Source of the DNA: Candidatus Nitrotoga sp. AM1P
GTDB lineage: Bacteria > Pseudomonadota > Gammaproteobacteria > Burkholderiales > Gallionellaceae
Length of the DNA: 64,000 nucleotides
Direction: 5' to 3'
Assembly (NCBI RefSeq): GCF_013168275.1
Contig: NZ_AP019547.1
Location: 620,001-684,000, forward strand
The notes beneath the pieces are model-generated. The model was not told the origin of the DNA and made no database searches. It saw only the letters and a program-made list of their open reading frames with translations. The position numbers and the translations under genes are program-made. Positions within the stretch are counted from its first letter, which is position 1; each line of letters starts with the position of its first letter. Positions 1-7,202 of the stretch are shown in pieces.

Positions 1-2
1 GG

Positions 3-482
3 GCATTTTTAGGTTTCTTACTTAGCATTTCTGGGTTGTTCGCATTGCTTTTTTCGCTTTTCCTTAATCGTAAAGCAACACTTGCAGCAGAGAATGCTGT
101 GGACGTGGTCAGAGAAAGCAACGCCCAAAATCGAGTAAACATCAAGATGACAAAATACTGGAATGATATTCTTGCTCGGGTTGATAATCCTGCAGAAGCA
201 ATTTTTCCAAGTGAAATTATGCAAGTTAGCCATATGGTCTTTCTTCCGCAGGCTGATATACAAAAAGCAATGCAGAACAATCAATTAAAGTTAATTCACC
301 CAATTATATATGGCTGTTTAAATTACAATACCCCTCACGTTAAAGGTATTCGGCAAACACGTTTTTCTTGTCATGTAGGATCATTCGAAGGTAACAGTAT
401 CGTTAGCCTAAAACCTAATAACTCTAATTGGCTACAAAATCCAATAGTCCTTATGCGTCCTGCGACAATAACTGCCACTTAA
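3..482 (+). CDS. Membrane-anchored protein of unknown function, 5' end cut by window edge
   Basis: The reading frame is open to the first bases of the window, so the true start lies outside. The visible N-terminus is one hydrophobic segment of about 20 residues ending at the positively charged FLNRK, followed by a soluble stretch of about 135 residues. This looks like a single N-terminal membrane anchor with the rest outside the membrane or in the cytoplasm. A TTG at 36 could be a start but falls inside the hydrophobic segment, so I do not favour it. No family was recognised. The gene ends directly before a strong terminator. Base composition is AT-rich compared with the housekeeping genes further right. 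Confidence 0.6.
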   Translation, partial: AFLGFLLSISGLFALLFSLFLNRKATLAAENAVDVVRESNAQNRVNIKMTKYWNDILARVDNPAEAIFPSEIMQVSHMVFLPQADIQKAMQNNQLKLIHPIIYGCLNYNTPHVKGIRQTRFSCHVGSFEGNSIVSLKPNNSNWLQNPIVLMRPATITAT

Positions 483-483
483 A

Positions 484-511
484 AAAACCGCTCCTTTTTG
501 AAGCGGTTTTT
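484..511. terminator. Rho-independent terminator after the first gene
   Basis: The arms AAAACCGCT and AGCGGTTTT flank a 9-base loop and are followed by a T-run. It starts two bases after the stop codon at 480-482. The A-run before the stem means it may also work for the gene converging from the right. Confidence 0.8.
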
Positions 512-564
512 ATGCTCTGGCAGTAATTTAAAATTTAACTATTCGATCGAGTCGATGACACTCC

Positions 565-756
565 TTATAGTCGGTATACATCTTCCTGAGTTCCAGCATT
601 TTCCCCACGCATACTTGCGAGGTTAGATTCAACTCGGTTTAGCCTATGTTTAATTTCGCTGAATTCGCTCTGGCTCTCTGATCTAAATGCAAGTATTTCA
701 TTTCTGAGTGCCCTTAATTGTTCCAGTACCAAATTTTCTACTTTTTCACTTTCCAT
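565..756 (-). CDS. Small coiled-coil protein (63 aa), family present twice in the window
   Basis: A short, charged, helix-forming protein beginning MESEKVENLVLEQLRALRNE, with heptad-like spacing of hydrophobic residues typical of a coiled coil. A second member lies at 8058-8282, sharing the VENxVLExLRAxR core. The ATG at 756 follows AAGGGAATATC, a usable ribosome-binding site. Related proteins I know of this kind usually end in a longer charged helix, so the tail after QEDVYRL may have been lost. Function is unknown. It lies just left of the dif-associated element. Confidence 0.55.
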   Translation of the reverse strand: MESEKVENLVLEQLRALRNEILAFRSESQSEFSEIKHRLNRVESNLASMRGENAGTQEDVYRL

Positions 757-830
757 GATATTCCCTTGTATGCGGATGATGCTATTTTATAAATCTTGCA
801 TAACAATTGCTCAATTTGTTCTATCGTTAA

Positions 831-1130
831 TTATCCTTTAATTTCTGGCGGCCAATTTCCATTTCTTTTTACAATATCGAGCCATAATTCAATATCTGTC
901 TTAATGACCGAAATTTCCCCGAATAAATCCATTTTGGTTCTTTCTTTTAAAAACTTCATTGTCTTTCGGTTATTTAGTACTTCGCATAATGTATAACGTA
1001 TCAAGTTTAACTCTTTGTATTTGCAGATATTTATCGTGTCGCAGCAGAGGCCGACAGCAGGTGAAACTATTCCGAGTTTTTGCATGTTCATATTTTTCCA
1101 GCTCCTTGTCAAAGTTTTAATATTCACCAT
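831..1130 (-). CDS. Element ORF running through the left attachment repeat into flanking DNA
   Basis: I start this ORF at the ATG at 1130, which overlaps the stop of the upstream gene (ends 1124), giving translational coupling. The first part lies inside the Xer-dependent element. The frame then crosses the 52-bp att repeat (944-995), which encodes NNRKTMKFLK, and ends in flanking DNA at 831. The protein is therefore a junction product: in a circular form of the element the same frame would continue into the start of the gene at 1986-2858. No family was recognised. It may be only partly or conditionally coding. Confidence 0.35.
   Translation of the reverse strand: MVNIKTLTRSWKNMNMQKLGIVSPAVGLCCDTINICKYKELNLIRYTLCEVLNNRKTMKFLKERTKMDLFGEISVIKTDIELWLDIVKRNGNWPPEIKG
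944..995 (+). repeat. Left attachment repeat: XerC arm plus core, degenerate XerD arm
   Basis: A perfect 52-bp direct repeat of 2843-2894. Its right end carries a XerC-type arm ACTTCGCATAA (979-989) and the core TGTATA (990-995). The following 11 bases, ACGTATCAAGT, do not resemble a XerD arm. This asymmetry, a complete dif on one side and a half site on the other, is what integration of a Xer-exploiting element leaves behind. Confidence 0.75.
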
Positions 1131-1534
1131 TCTGGTTTCCATTCCTGCTTTTTCGGCTTCTCCGGTAGGTCTCTTTGCCGCTTGATCGCCGGGCCACGTG
1201 TGCCGAATATATAGTTGTATGGATAGGAAACTTCCCAATAGCCGTTTTCCAACTGACGACCATCCAGCCGCCCCTCAGTGAGCATCATCCGCACCCGACG
1301 CGGGCTGATGCCCCAATCTCTCGCCACTGAAGACACGGGCACGAACGAGCGGCCAAAACCCAACGAAAAGCCGGGCATTGATGATTTGGCACCCTCTGGC
1401 GGCATGCACATGGATTGACGCGGCAGCCGCTTGAACTTGGCTTCGCCAGCAGGCAGAGCGCGGCGCTTCGCGTCCCGCACCGCCTTTGCTGGCGAAGCCA
1501 AATCCGGCAAGACATTCGAGTCTGTTTGGTTCAT
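1124..1534 (-). CDS. Small helix-turn-helix protein of the dif-associated element
   Basis: A 136-residue protein. The C-terminal half (about residues 62-110), containing SSVARDWGISPRRVRMMLTE and then RLDGRQLENGYWEVSYP, looks like an excisionase- or MerR-type winged helix-turn-helix that reads its own wing. The N-terminal 55 residues are basic and low in complexity. Its ATG overlaps the stop of the XafT-like gene (ATGA, 1531-1534), so the two are translationally coupled. A role as DNA-binding directionality factor or repressor of the element is inference; I did not recognise a named family. Confidence 0.55.
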   Translation of the reverse strand: MNQTDSNVLPDLASPAKAVRDAKRRALPAGEAKFKRLPRQSMCMPPEGAKSSMPGFSLGFGRSFVPVSSVARDWGISPRRVRMMLTEGRLDGRQLENGYWEVSYPYNYIFGTRGPAIKRQRDLPEKPKKQEWKPEW

Positions 1535-1989
1535 GATTTACCTCCAATGCGTTGCGGTTGAGCCTCTGGCGGCCTTTGCTTCTCGACCGGCGCTCGGTGA
1601 CGGTCGGGGAATGGAATCACCGTAGAAGCGGTTTTCTGAAGACCTGAACGGGCATACATTTGCCGCCACAGGCGAGCTTGTGCGAACACGTGTTCGATAT
1701 TGAGCAGCCATGCGGCGTCAAAAGCGCGTCCGTTAGGACTCAGTAATTCCCGACCCTGTAGCGTCCAATCTTCCCAATAAATGCCGGGCAGGGCGTAGCC
1801 GCGCAAAATACGAAGCATCCGGTGCGCCATCCACGGGATGCGCGCGCCGCCTGTTTCCCAGTTCTGAATGGTGCGCTGGGTCACGTCCAGTTCCTTGGCA
1901 GCTTCGCGGCGTGTTAGCCCGGCTTGCTTGCGCAGATCAACAAAATCTCTCGGGTCTATCCAGCGGCGTGAGGTTTTGCGGCGGCTCAT
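1531..1989 (-). CDS. VC1465/XafT-like Xer recombination activation factor
   Basis: A 152-residue protein with an N-terminal helix-turn-helix. It reads WIDPRDFVDLRKQAGLTRRE, then AAKELDVTQRTIQNWETGGA and RIPWMAHRMLRILRGYALPG. This arrangement matches my memory of the VC1465 family (DUF3653-like). Its founder XafT lets phage TLC recombine at dif by activating XerD. Finding it inside an element bounded by dif-type repeats strongly supports the assignment. It overlaps the genes on both sides by 4 bases, so it belongs to one compact operon. The alternative is an ordinary Cro/CI-type phage regulator. Confidence 0.65.
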   Translation of the reverse strand: MSRRKTSRRWIDPRDFVDLRKQAGLTRREAAKELDVTQRTIQNWETGGARIPWMAHRMLRILRGYALPGIYWEDWTLQGRELLSPNGRAFDAAWLLNIEHVFAQARLWRQMYARSGLQKTASTVIPFPDRHRAPVEKQRPPEAQPQRIGGKS

Positions 1990-2858
1990 GTGGGCTCTCC
2001 TTGGGCAAAGATGCGCATAGACTCGTTCAGGCTCTGAATAGCTTCCTGTACCTCCAGCTCATTCGCCTCACGGCATTTTTCCAGCGCCTCGACTTGGCAA
2101 AGTGCAGCGAACGCCAGGTGATCTGCCTGTTCCGCGGTCAACCTGAAAATCAAAAGCGGCTTAGCAGGAATCGGAACCGCTTCGCTGCCTTCGGAACCAC
2201 TCCGCACCAAACTTTTCTCAGCCACGTCGACGCATTCGCGGCGCCCCTCCGGGGTCACTTCGTGAACGCGTTCTGAAAAAGATTTGGTTATGTCCGCGGT
2301 GTAACTCTGGCTCTTCGACTGCGAAAGCATTCCGCCTGACGCGGAACCGGAAACTTCGTTTCCTTGCTGGCGGTGCGCCTCTTGGTACTCCGACAGCGAG
2401 AGCGTTCCGCCTGACGCGGAACCGGAAGCCGCTGCGCGTTTCCTCGCTGGTGGTGCATTTTTGGGTTCTTCGAATTCTTGAGCGTTCCGGCTGAATAGAA
2501 ACGATGAAGCCGTTTCAATTAAGCCGGGGTTTTTCGTGGGTCGAAGTTCTTCGACTTTCAGAGCGTTCCGCCTGACGCGGAACCGGAAGCCGCTGCGCGT
2601 TTCCTCGCTTGTGGTGCGCTTTTGAAGCGAAGGTGGAACAGTTTCGAGTTTTTTCCTGAAAATGCGCAGGCCAGAAGCCCTGTGTTTACTGGTGTTCGCA
2701 GGTGGTGTCTCTTCCAGTAGACTAAGTACGGGTATTACATAGAACCCGTACCGAGAACGCCGGAATTTTGCGCTGCGCTCTCGAACCCCTGAAAGACGGT
2801 TTTTGACCAAAGAAAGCACAGCAAAAAATCCCCTCGGACTGACTTTTAAAAACTTCAT
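1986..2858 (-). CDS. Repeat-rich ORF of the dif-associated element, 3' part most likely coding
   Basis: An open frame of 290 codons. It starts with MKFLK inside the right attachment repeat and ends overlapping the XafT-like gene by 4 bases. The middle is basic and low in complexity because the DNA carries three copies of a hairpin repeat (2330-2617). Only the last 60 or so residues, around FRLTAEQADHLAFAALCQVE, look like an ordinary folded helical protein. I therefore think translation may start internally, and the upstream DNA may serve a structural role such as an origin or packaging signal. No family was recognised. Confidence 0.4.
   Translation of the reverse strand: MKFLKVSPRGFFAVLSLVKNRLSGVRERSAKFRRSRYGFYVIPVLSLLEETPPANTSKHRASGLRIFRKKLETVPPSLQKRTTSEETRSGFRFRVRRNALKVEELRPTKNPGLIETASSFLFSRNAQEFEEPKNAPPARKRAAASGSASGGTLSLSEYQEAHRQQGNEVSGSASGGMLSQSKSQSYTADITKSFSERVHEVTPEGRRECVDVAEKSLVRSGSEGSEAVPIPAKPLLIFRLTAEQADHLAFAALCQVEALEKCREANELEVQEAIQSLNESMRIFAQGEPT
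2330..2617. repeat. Three direct repeats, each with a TTCCGC/GCGGAA hairpin
   Basis: Copies lie at 2330-2377, 2405-2456 and 2566-2617. Each begins with a perfect dyad (TTCCGC, 5-base loop, GCGGAA) followed by ACCGGAA and then a shared tail ending near GGTGC. Copies 2 and 3 are almost identical over 52 bases; copy 1 is 4 bases shorter. Repeated hairpins within a small element suggest a replication, packaging or protein-binding region rather than purely coding sequence. Confidence 0.7.
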
Positions 2859-2877
2859 TGTCTTTCGGTTATTTAGT

Positions 2878-2905
2878 ACTTCGCATAATGTATATTATGT
2901 TAACA
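2878..2905 (+). other. Chromosomal dif site (XerC/XerD recombination site)
   Basis: XerC arm ACTTCGCATAA, 6-base core TGTATA, XerD arm TTATGTTAACA. The Escherichia coli dif arms are GGTGCGCATAA and TTATGTTAAAT with the same core. The XerD arm here matches 9 of 11 and the XerC arm 7 of 11, with an identical core. dif is where XerCD resolves chromosome dimers and it marks the replication terminus. The strong minus-strand bias of genes to the right agrees with a fork arriving from the right. Confidence 0.85.
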
Positions 2906-2925
2906 ATTACCGCATTATTTATATC

Positions 2926-3189
2926 TCAAAACAATGGCAATTGGACATATTTAAAGTACGCATTCCAGAATCGCTCTTCCGCTTTTTGATTCTTAGGATT
3001 GACCATATGCCGACATAAAAGCCGCAAAACCTCAGCATTAACGCCTTCATTTCGAAGGCGTTTTTTTTCGGCTGCAATATAACGGTATCGCTTACGGATT
3101 CTGACAAGATCAAAACCACGCGCATAGCGCAAATGCCAATAATGATTGCGGATAGACGATGACCATTCTGGATATCGATAAAAATGCAT
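2926..3189 (-). CDS. Small basic protein of unknown function (87 aa)
   Basis: An arginine- and lysine-rich protein with several aromatic residues; the middle reads RIRKRYRYIAAEKKRLR. Its ATG at 3189 shares a base with the TAA of the upstream secreted protein gene (TAATG), so the two are translationally coupled. It ends about 20 bases from dif. No family was recognised. The high charge and lack of a signal sequence suggest a nucleic-acid-binding or ribosome-associated protein, but that is a guess. Confidence 0.5.
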   Translation of the reverse strand: MHFYRYPEWSSSIRNHYWHLRYARGFDLVRIRKRYRYIAAEKKRLRNEGVNAEVLRLLCRHMVNPKNQKAEERFWNAYFKYVQLPLF

Positions 3190-3548
3190 TATTGACTGGT
3201 ACGACTAATGTCCCGCCAGACCCCAACCCTACAAGTACCTTCAACACATCCATCAATACCGATAGAACAACTCGACATAGTCTTAAAAACATCATGAGTA
3301 TTATTAAAAACAATAGACTCAGCACAAGTCAAGCGCTTACCATATGAGGAATCAAGAAAACCATCAAATCCAGCACGCACCGCACTTTCATATCTCTTTT
3401 TGTCAGCAGACGTTTCAAATGAATATTGCCAACATTCATTATGACTATAGATTGTTCGACCATCAATTGCACACTTATACACTTGAGCATATGTAATTGA
3501 AGAAAAAAATAGAGAAATTAAGAATAAAAGTCGAAGAGAGATTTTCAT
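3189..3548 (-). CDS. Secreted cysteine-containing protein with DUF4124-like start
   Basis: The N-terminus is a clear signal peptide (MKISLRLLFLISLFFSSITYA), with cleavage expected before QVYKC. The mature start QVYKCAIDGRTIYSHNEC resembles the DUF4124 type, in which a short strand reads VYKWTDADGRxHYSD. The mature protein has several cysteines that could form disulfides in the periplasm. The gene is translationally coupled to the small basic gene downstream. Function is unknown. The AT-rich composition marks it as accessory DNA next to dif. Confidence 0.6.
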   Translation of the reverse strand: MKISLRLLFLISLFFSSITYAQVYKCAIDGRTIYSHNECWQYSFETSADKKRYESAVRAGFDGFLDSSYGKRLTCAESIVFNNTHDVFKTMSSCSIGIDGCVEGTCRVGVWRDISRTSQ

Positions 3549-3669
3549 AATGAACTAAAAAAATTTCAGAATGGCCATGGTCTCACAAATTTCCCAACCA
3601 AGAAAAAAATCAAAAACAGCTAGCAGGGAGTGGGGGCGCTTCGCTGCTTCAGGAATCATTCTCTGATCT

Positions 3670-3743
3670 AACTTTTACTGCCACGACGACGCATTCGCGA
3701 CGCCCCTACGGGGTCACTGCGTGATCGCGTTCCGAAAAAGATT
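3670..3743. repeat. Diverged copy of a segment of the dif-associated element
   Basis: This stretch is similar along its length to 2210-2284 inside the element on the other side of dif. Both contain a GACGCATTCGCG segment, a CGCCCC..CGGGGTCACT dyad and GAAAAAGATT. It is probably a remnant of an earlier, related insertion at the same site. Confidence 0.65.
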
Positions 3744-4038
3744 AGATTGTTTCAGCGGCAGATTTAAGAGCAAGATCGTAGGCATTGCACAACAAACGCT
3801 CAACAACCTCTTTTTGTGACATGTCGCAATTAAGCGCAAGAATTTTCAATGATTTAACCGCCTCTGGCGAAAGCATCCACGATACCTGCTGACCACTGAA
3901 AGAATCAAAAGTCAGCGCCTTGCGCTTTGCCCTGCTATCCGCCTGACGTTCTGCACCGGTCTTTGAGCCAGTTGCTGGACGACCACGTTTTTTAGGAAGC
4001 GACAATTCTTGACTGAAAACGTCATTGTCCTGTTTCAT
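3742..4038 (-). CDS. Small putative DNA-binding protein (98 aa)
   Basis: The N-terminal part is basic (KKRGRPATGSKTGAERQADS, then RAKRK), a linker type common in plasmid and phage DNA-binding proteins. The C-terminal half, SPEAVKSLKILALNCDMSQK and the following helix, looks like a ribbon-helix-helix or short helical dimerisation domain. Its ATG overlaps the stop of the 53-codon gene upstream (ATGA, 4035-4038), so the pair forms a two-gene operon. It could be a copy-control or antitoxin-like regulator; no exact family was recognised. Confidence 0.5.
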   Translation of the reverse strand: MKQDNDVFSQELSLPKKRGRPATGSKTGAERQADSRAKRKALTFDSFSGQQVSWMLSPEAVKSLKILALNCDMSQKEVVERLLCNAYDLALKSAAETI

Positions 4039-4196
4039 ACTGATTCACCACACAACATAGTGTGAAACTTTTCAAGAAGCAATTTTGTTTGCAAAGAAAA
4101 GGCCTCAAGTTCAGCCATTTTTTCATCGAAAAGTTTATTTTCAATGGCAATAGTTTCAGCGTCTGGAACGGAAATATCAACAATTTGCTTAGGCAT
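4035..4196 (-). CDS. Small acidic helical protein (53 aa) coupled to the DNA-binding gene
   Basis: The ATG at 4196 is preceded at good spacing by AAGGAGT, a strong ribosome-binding site. The protein begins MPKQIVDISVPDAETIAIEN and continues as a charged helix ending LCGESV. The TGA overlaps the next ATG by 4 bases. The IS30 remnant breaks off about 25 bases upstream, so its natural promoter may have been lost or replaced. No family was recognised. Good signals and coupling make it likely to be a real gene despite its size. Confidence 0.55.
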   Translation of the reverse strand: MPKQIVDISVPDAETIAIENKLFDEKMAELEAFSLQTKLLLEKFHTMLCGESV

Positions 4197-4222
4197 TTCT
4201 TACACTCCTTAATTAAAGTAAT

Positions 4223-4732
4223 ATGGATGCTCTGCATTTCTGCTATATGCCCACGACCATCTGGAGCACGGGTCTTGGAACGGCGCTTGTCTCGGCTCCA
4301 GCGTAAGCTGGCAATCAATTCACGGCGCAGTTCACCACGCGGCATGGCGTAAAGCGTGTGGTAAATCGTTTCGTGGCTTACACGTTGTGAGGGCTGAGCT
4401 GGGTGCATACTTTTAAGTGTGCCTGCAATTTGCTCAGGTGACCATTTCTTCTTGAGATGTTCCTTTACTACTTCAAACAACGGATTCCCTTCCACGAGCT
4501 TCAATGGCCTACGGGGCTTGATTCGCAGACGGTGCGCCTGTTCGCCAGCCAAGGAGGCAACGTAGCCAGACTCACACCCCAAATCCCGTGCTATCTCGTT
4601 TGAGATAGTGCTTGGCGAGCGTTTCAAGTATCGCCCAATTTCCCTCAGTCCACTTCCTGCTCGTTTCATTAGCATTATCGTCGCGCGCTCTTCAGCATTC
4701 AACTGCCTGTAATGTTTTCCTGATTTCTCCAT
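4223..4732 (-). pseudogene. IS30-family transposase, N-terminal part only
   Basis: Residues 1-170 match the IS30 transposase start. There is a helix-turn-helix region (YRQLNAEERATIMLMKRAGS, then IGRYLKRSPSTISNEIARD), followed by WSPEQIAG and SHETIYHTLY. Homology stops at RGHIAEMQSIH, where a full enzyme would go on into the DDE catalytic core. The frame then runs on through an unrelated small gene. The catalytic domain is missing, so the copy is dead. The right end lies near 4785, where it appears to cut into a copy of the terminator region also seen at 8281-8360. Confidence 0.85.
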
Positions 4733-4805
4733 CCCAACACCTTAACCTCTCCAAGGTGTTGCGGTTGGCTATTGAGCGCGCCCAGCTTAAAATCTAAAAC
4801 AAAAA

Positions 4806-4826
4806 CCCTCTTCGGAGGGTTTTTTT
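4806..4826. terminator. Terminator with TTCG loop
   Basis: CCCTC, TTCG loop, GAGGG, then seven T, with an A-run on the other side. The surrounding 70 bases (4790-4856) resemble 8281-8360, downstream of the coiled-coil pseudogene. This one is therefore probably what remains of another copy of that gene after the IS30 insertion. Confidence 0.8.
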
Positions 4827-4865
4827 ACGCCTGATAATCAAAAAATCTAATCATACACGTTAATC

Positions 4866-5030
4866 GTCGATGTTATGCAATGGGCCGTGGCAGTACTCAG
4901 CAATGATAAAGCCATTGCTTCCGTGCTGGCCGCACCAACCCATTGCATTGCTTTAAATCTGTGGGCTGATATCACAGGGCGCGACCACCAAAAGAAAACC
5001 AAACAGCAGAAAAACTTTGCACAGATTTAA
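4866..5030 (+). pseudogene. Fragment of unknown protein, related in inverted orientation to 7531-7680
   Basis: An open frame from the ATG at 4875 to TAA at 5028-5030 encodes 51 residues, beginning MQWAVAVLSNDKAIASVLAA and including HCIALNLWADITGRD. The reverse strand of 7531-7680 encodes nearly the same peptide (MQWAVAVLRNDKTVSSVLTA). Differences at the DNA level include changes that keep the amino acid type, so the sequence was probably once coding. The two copies diverge abruptly after TGRD. I do not recognise the family. The copies point in opposite directions on the two sides of the IS1595 and IS110 remnants. Confidence 0.45.
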
Positions 5031-5143
5031 AAATAAACCTGATTAGTTACGTGCCTCAGTTGGGTGTAATTTTTTACGTACAGGCTCATGTGGTGAGCCA
5101 CTGAGGGGCGAATAATAGGCACATCTACCGAAGGAGATGCGTC

Positions 5144-5868
5144 ATGACAATGAACCGAGTTCAGTTTCAAAAGGGTCTGTCGATGTCTGAGTTTCTGAAG
5201 CAGTACGGGAGGGTGGAGCAATGTCACGCGGCGCTGTTGGCGTCGCGCTGGCCAGAGGGCTTTGTCTGCCCGCATTGCGGAGAAACCCGTCACAGCACCT
5301 TCATGCACGACGGCAGGCAGCACTGGCAGTGCCAAGCGTGCCGCTACCAGACGACGGTCACTGCCGGTACGATCTTCCAAGCGACTAAGCTGCCGCTGAC
5401 GCTCTGGTTTCTGGCGATGCACTTGCTGACCCAAGCGAAAAACAAGGTTGCCGCGCTGGAACTCATGCGCCATCTGGGCGTGAGCTACAAGACCGCCTGG
5501 CTGATGAAGCTCAAGCTGCTGTAAGTCATGACTGAGCGCGAATCCTCCCGTGTCCTCGAAGGGCGAGTCGAAATTGACGACTCCTACCTGGGCGGCGAGC
5601 GCCCGGGTAAGCGCGGTCGAGGTTCCGAAAACAAAGCCTCCTTCGTTGCGGCTGTGCAGACTACAGAGGACGGCAAGCCGGTCGTAGCCTGCTTCGTCCA
5701 CATCCCGTTCACCAGGAAAGCCATCGAAGCTTGCATGCTTTCGACTTCCGTAAATACGCAGACCGTTACCTGGCCGAGGTTCAATACCGTTTTAACCGCC
5801 GCTTCGATCTTGGCACCATCCTCAAGCGCCTCGTTCGCGCTGCGGCGAGTACTCATCTATTGCCGGAT
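5144..5868 (+). pseudogene. IS1595-family (ISXO2-type) transposase, broken
   Basis: The first 126 codons carry the zinc-ribbon start of this family (CPHCGETRHSTFM and CQACRYQTTVTAGTIF). An in-frame TAA at 5522-5524 interrupts it, and the same frame resumes with VEIDDSYLGGERPGKRGRG, the first catalytic aspartate region of the ISXO2 domain. After about 5725 a large internal part is missing: the frame changes and the C-terminal motif HAFDFRKYADRYLAEVQYRF follows directly. The nonsense codon plus the deletion make it inactive. The start at 5144 has GAAGGAG upstream. The right end abuts the IS110 remnant near 5868. Confidence 0.85.
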
Positions 5869-7202
5869 TTTGTTGCTGTAGGATCAACCCAAACTGAGCT
5901 GCTCGGCGATGTAATTGCTTGATGACACGATCTCGGTACTGCTGCTCATAGTGATCGGCATCAGGATCTTTGTAATCTATACCAAACCGCATTGCGTTGT
6001 AAAACAGTATGGCAATTTTACGTGCCGTCGCTGTCACAGCTTTTGCATTGCTAATACGTGCTGCTAGTCGTCGGTAGAAGCACCAAGTGCTGTGTTGGTG
6101 CGTCCCACGGTAACTGCCGCCAGCCGCAATGCGATCGTAAGCCGATTGCTGGTCTTCCGGGTATGTGCTGATAGCACCTTACCTCCGCTGATTTTGCAAC
6201 CCGGTGAGAGCGTCAGCCACGACGTAAAATGCTTTGCGGTCTTCCAGCGTGTGCGGTCGGTGCCACATTCGCCAACCAGTCTCAGCGCCAGGAAAGGGCC
6301 TATACCATGAATTTGCGTCAGATCAGTACCCGCCAACTGGTACATGGCCGTGCGAACATCGAAGTCACATCGTTTGGCTGCTTGGTGCGGTGTCGTGCTT
6401 TTGGAAGCGGTGTTGCCGGAATTTGACGACTGCAGTTCAGCGCAGCAACGACTTGCTCTATCTGCATGTCGCATTCAGCCACACATTGCTGGTAGAAATC
6501 ATAGAGAGCAAGTGCTTGTTTGAGTGCAAAGACATGTTCGGGTTGATAATTGCCTACGAGTGCGGCACGTACCGTTTCAGTTGTGGCCTTGCAACGAACA
6601 TCTCGCATCTCAGCCAATTCATCAGGATTTCGCTCACCCGCAACAATGGCACGAATGATCTGCATACCAGTGACACCGGTGATGTCGCTTATGACATGGT
6701 GTAACTGAAAATTCATGTAGGTCAGTGCTTTTTGCATGTGCTGTATATGTGAAGCGGCATAATCCAAATACCGTTCGCGTGAGCGCAAATAAGACCGAAG
6801 TGCTGCGATTTCTCGTCCGGGGCGAAAGCTGGCACACAACAAACCGCAAGCGTGAAGTCGTTGCAACCACTGCGCATCGTTGACATCACTCTTTCTGCCG
6901 GGTACGGCGCGCGCTTCACGCGCATTGGCTAGGATGACATTGATGCCATGTAATTCAAGTACTTCATATGCAGCCACCCAGTAAACACCAGTCGACTCCA
7001 TCGCGACTGTCTTGATACCAACCTCGGTTAACCAATCTGCCATACGCAGCAAATCGCTTGTAAACGCCTGAAATGTTTGTACGGGCTCGTCACATAGGTC
7101 AGACCCAACAGCAACAACGTGAAAGCGAGAACCTATGTCGATACCTGCGGCAAATTCATTAATAATGGGCAGCCCTGTGGGCTTAGTTCTATTTCCTGGC
7201 AT
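5868..7202 (-). pseudogene. IS110-family transposase with two single-base frameshifts
   Basis: It starts at ATG 7202. The N-terminal RuvC-like DEDD domain is intact: GIDIGSRFHVVAVG, AMESTGVYW and PGRKSDVNDAQWLQ carry the acidic residues. Near 6366 the frame shifts by an apparent one-base deletion after NDV, and the transposase_20 part continues in another frame (LTQIHGIGPFLALRLVGECG). Near 6077 a second one-base loss (ACTTGGTGCTTCTACC where TTTC is expected) shifts it again to the C-terminal TATARKIAILFYNAMRFG. Restoring both would give a protein of about 440 residues, normal for this subgroup. Confidence 0.85.

Larger units (their letters stand above)
990..2894. mobile_element. Integrative element exploiting Xer recombination (IMEX-like), about 1.9 kb
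   Basis: The element is bounded by core-sharing repeats (944-995 and 2843-2894), and its right boundary is the full dif site. It holds a chain of overlapping minus-strand genes: 2858-1986, 1989-1531, 1534-1124 and 1130 leftward. One encodes a VC1465/XafT-like protein. In the Vibrio cholerae satellite phage TLC, XafT activates XerC/XerD recombination at dif without FtsK (established knowledge). No recombinase, replication initiator or coat gene is visible, so this looks like a minimal satellite or a remnant that relies on host XerCD and perhaps a helper phage. Confidence 0.7.

Noticed and set aside
1275..1547. Additional minus-strand frames over the element gene at 1124-1534
   Set aside because: They overlap the gene with conserved start-stop coupling and read as arginine-rich low-complexity sequence.
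5027..5701. Minus-strand open frame of 224 codons
   Set aside because: It runs antisense to the IS1595 transposase remnant; no protein signature.
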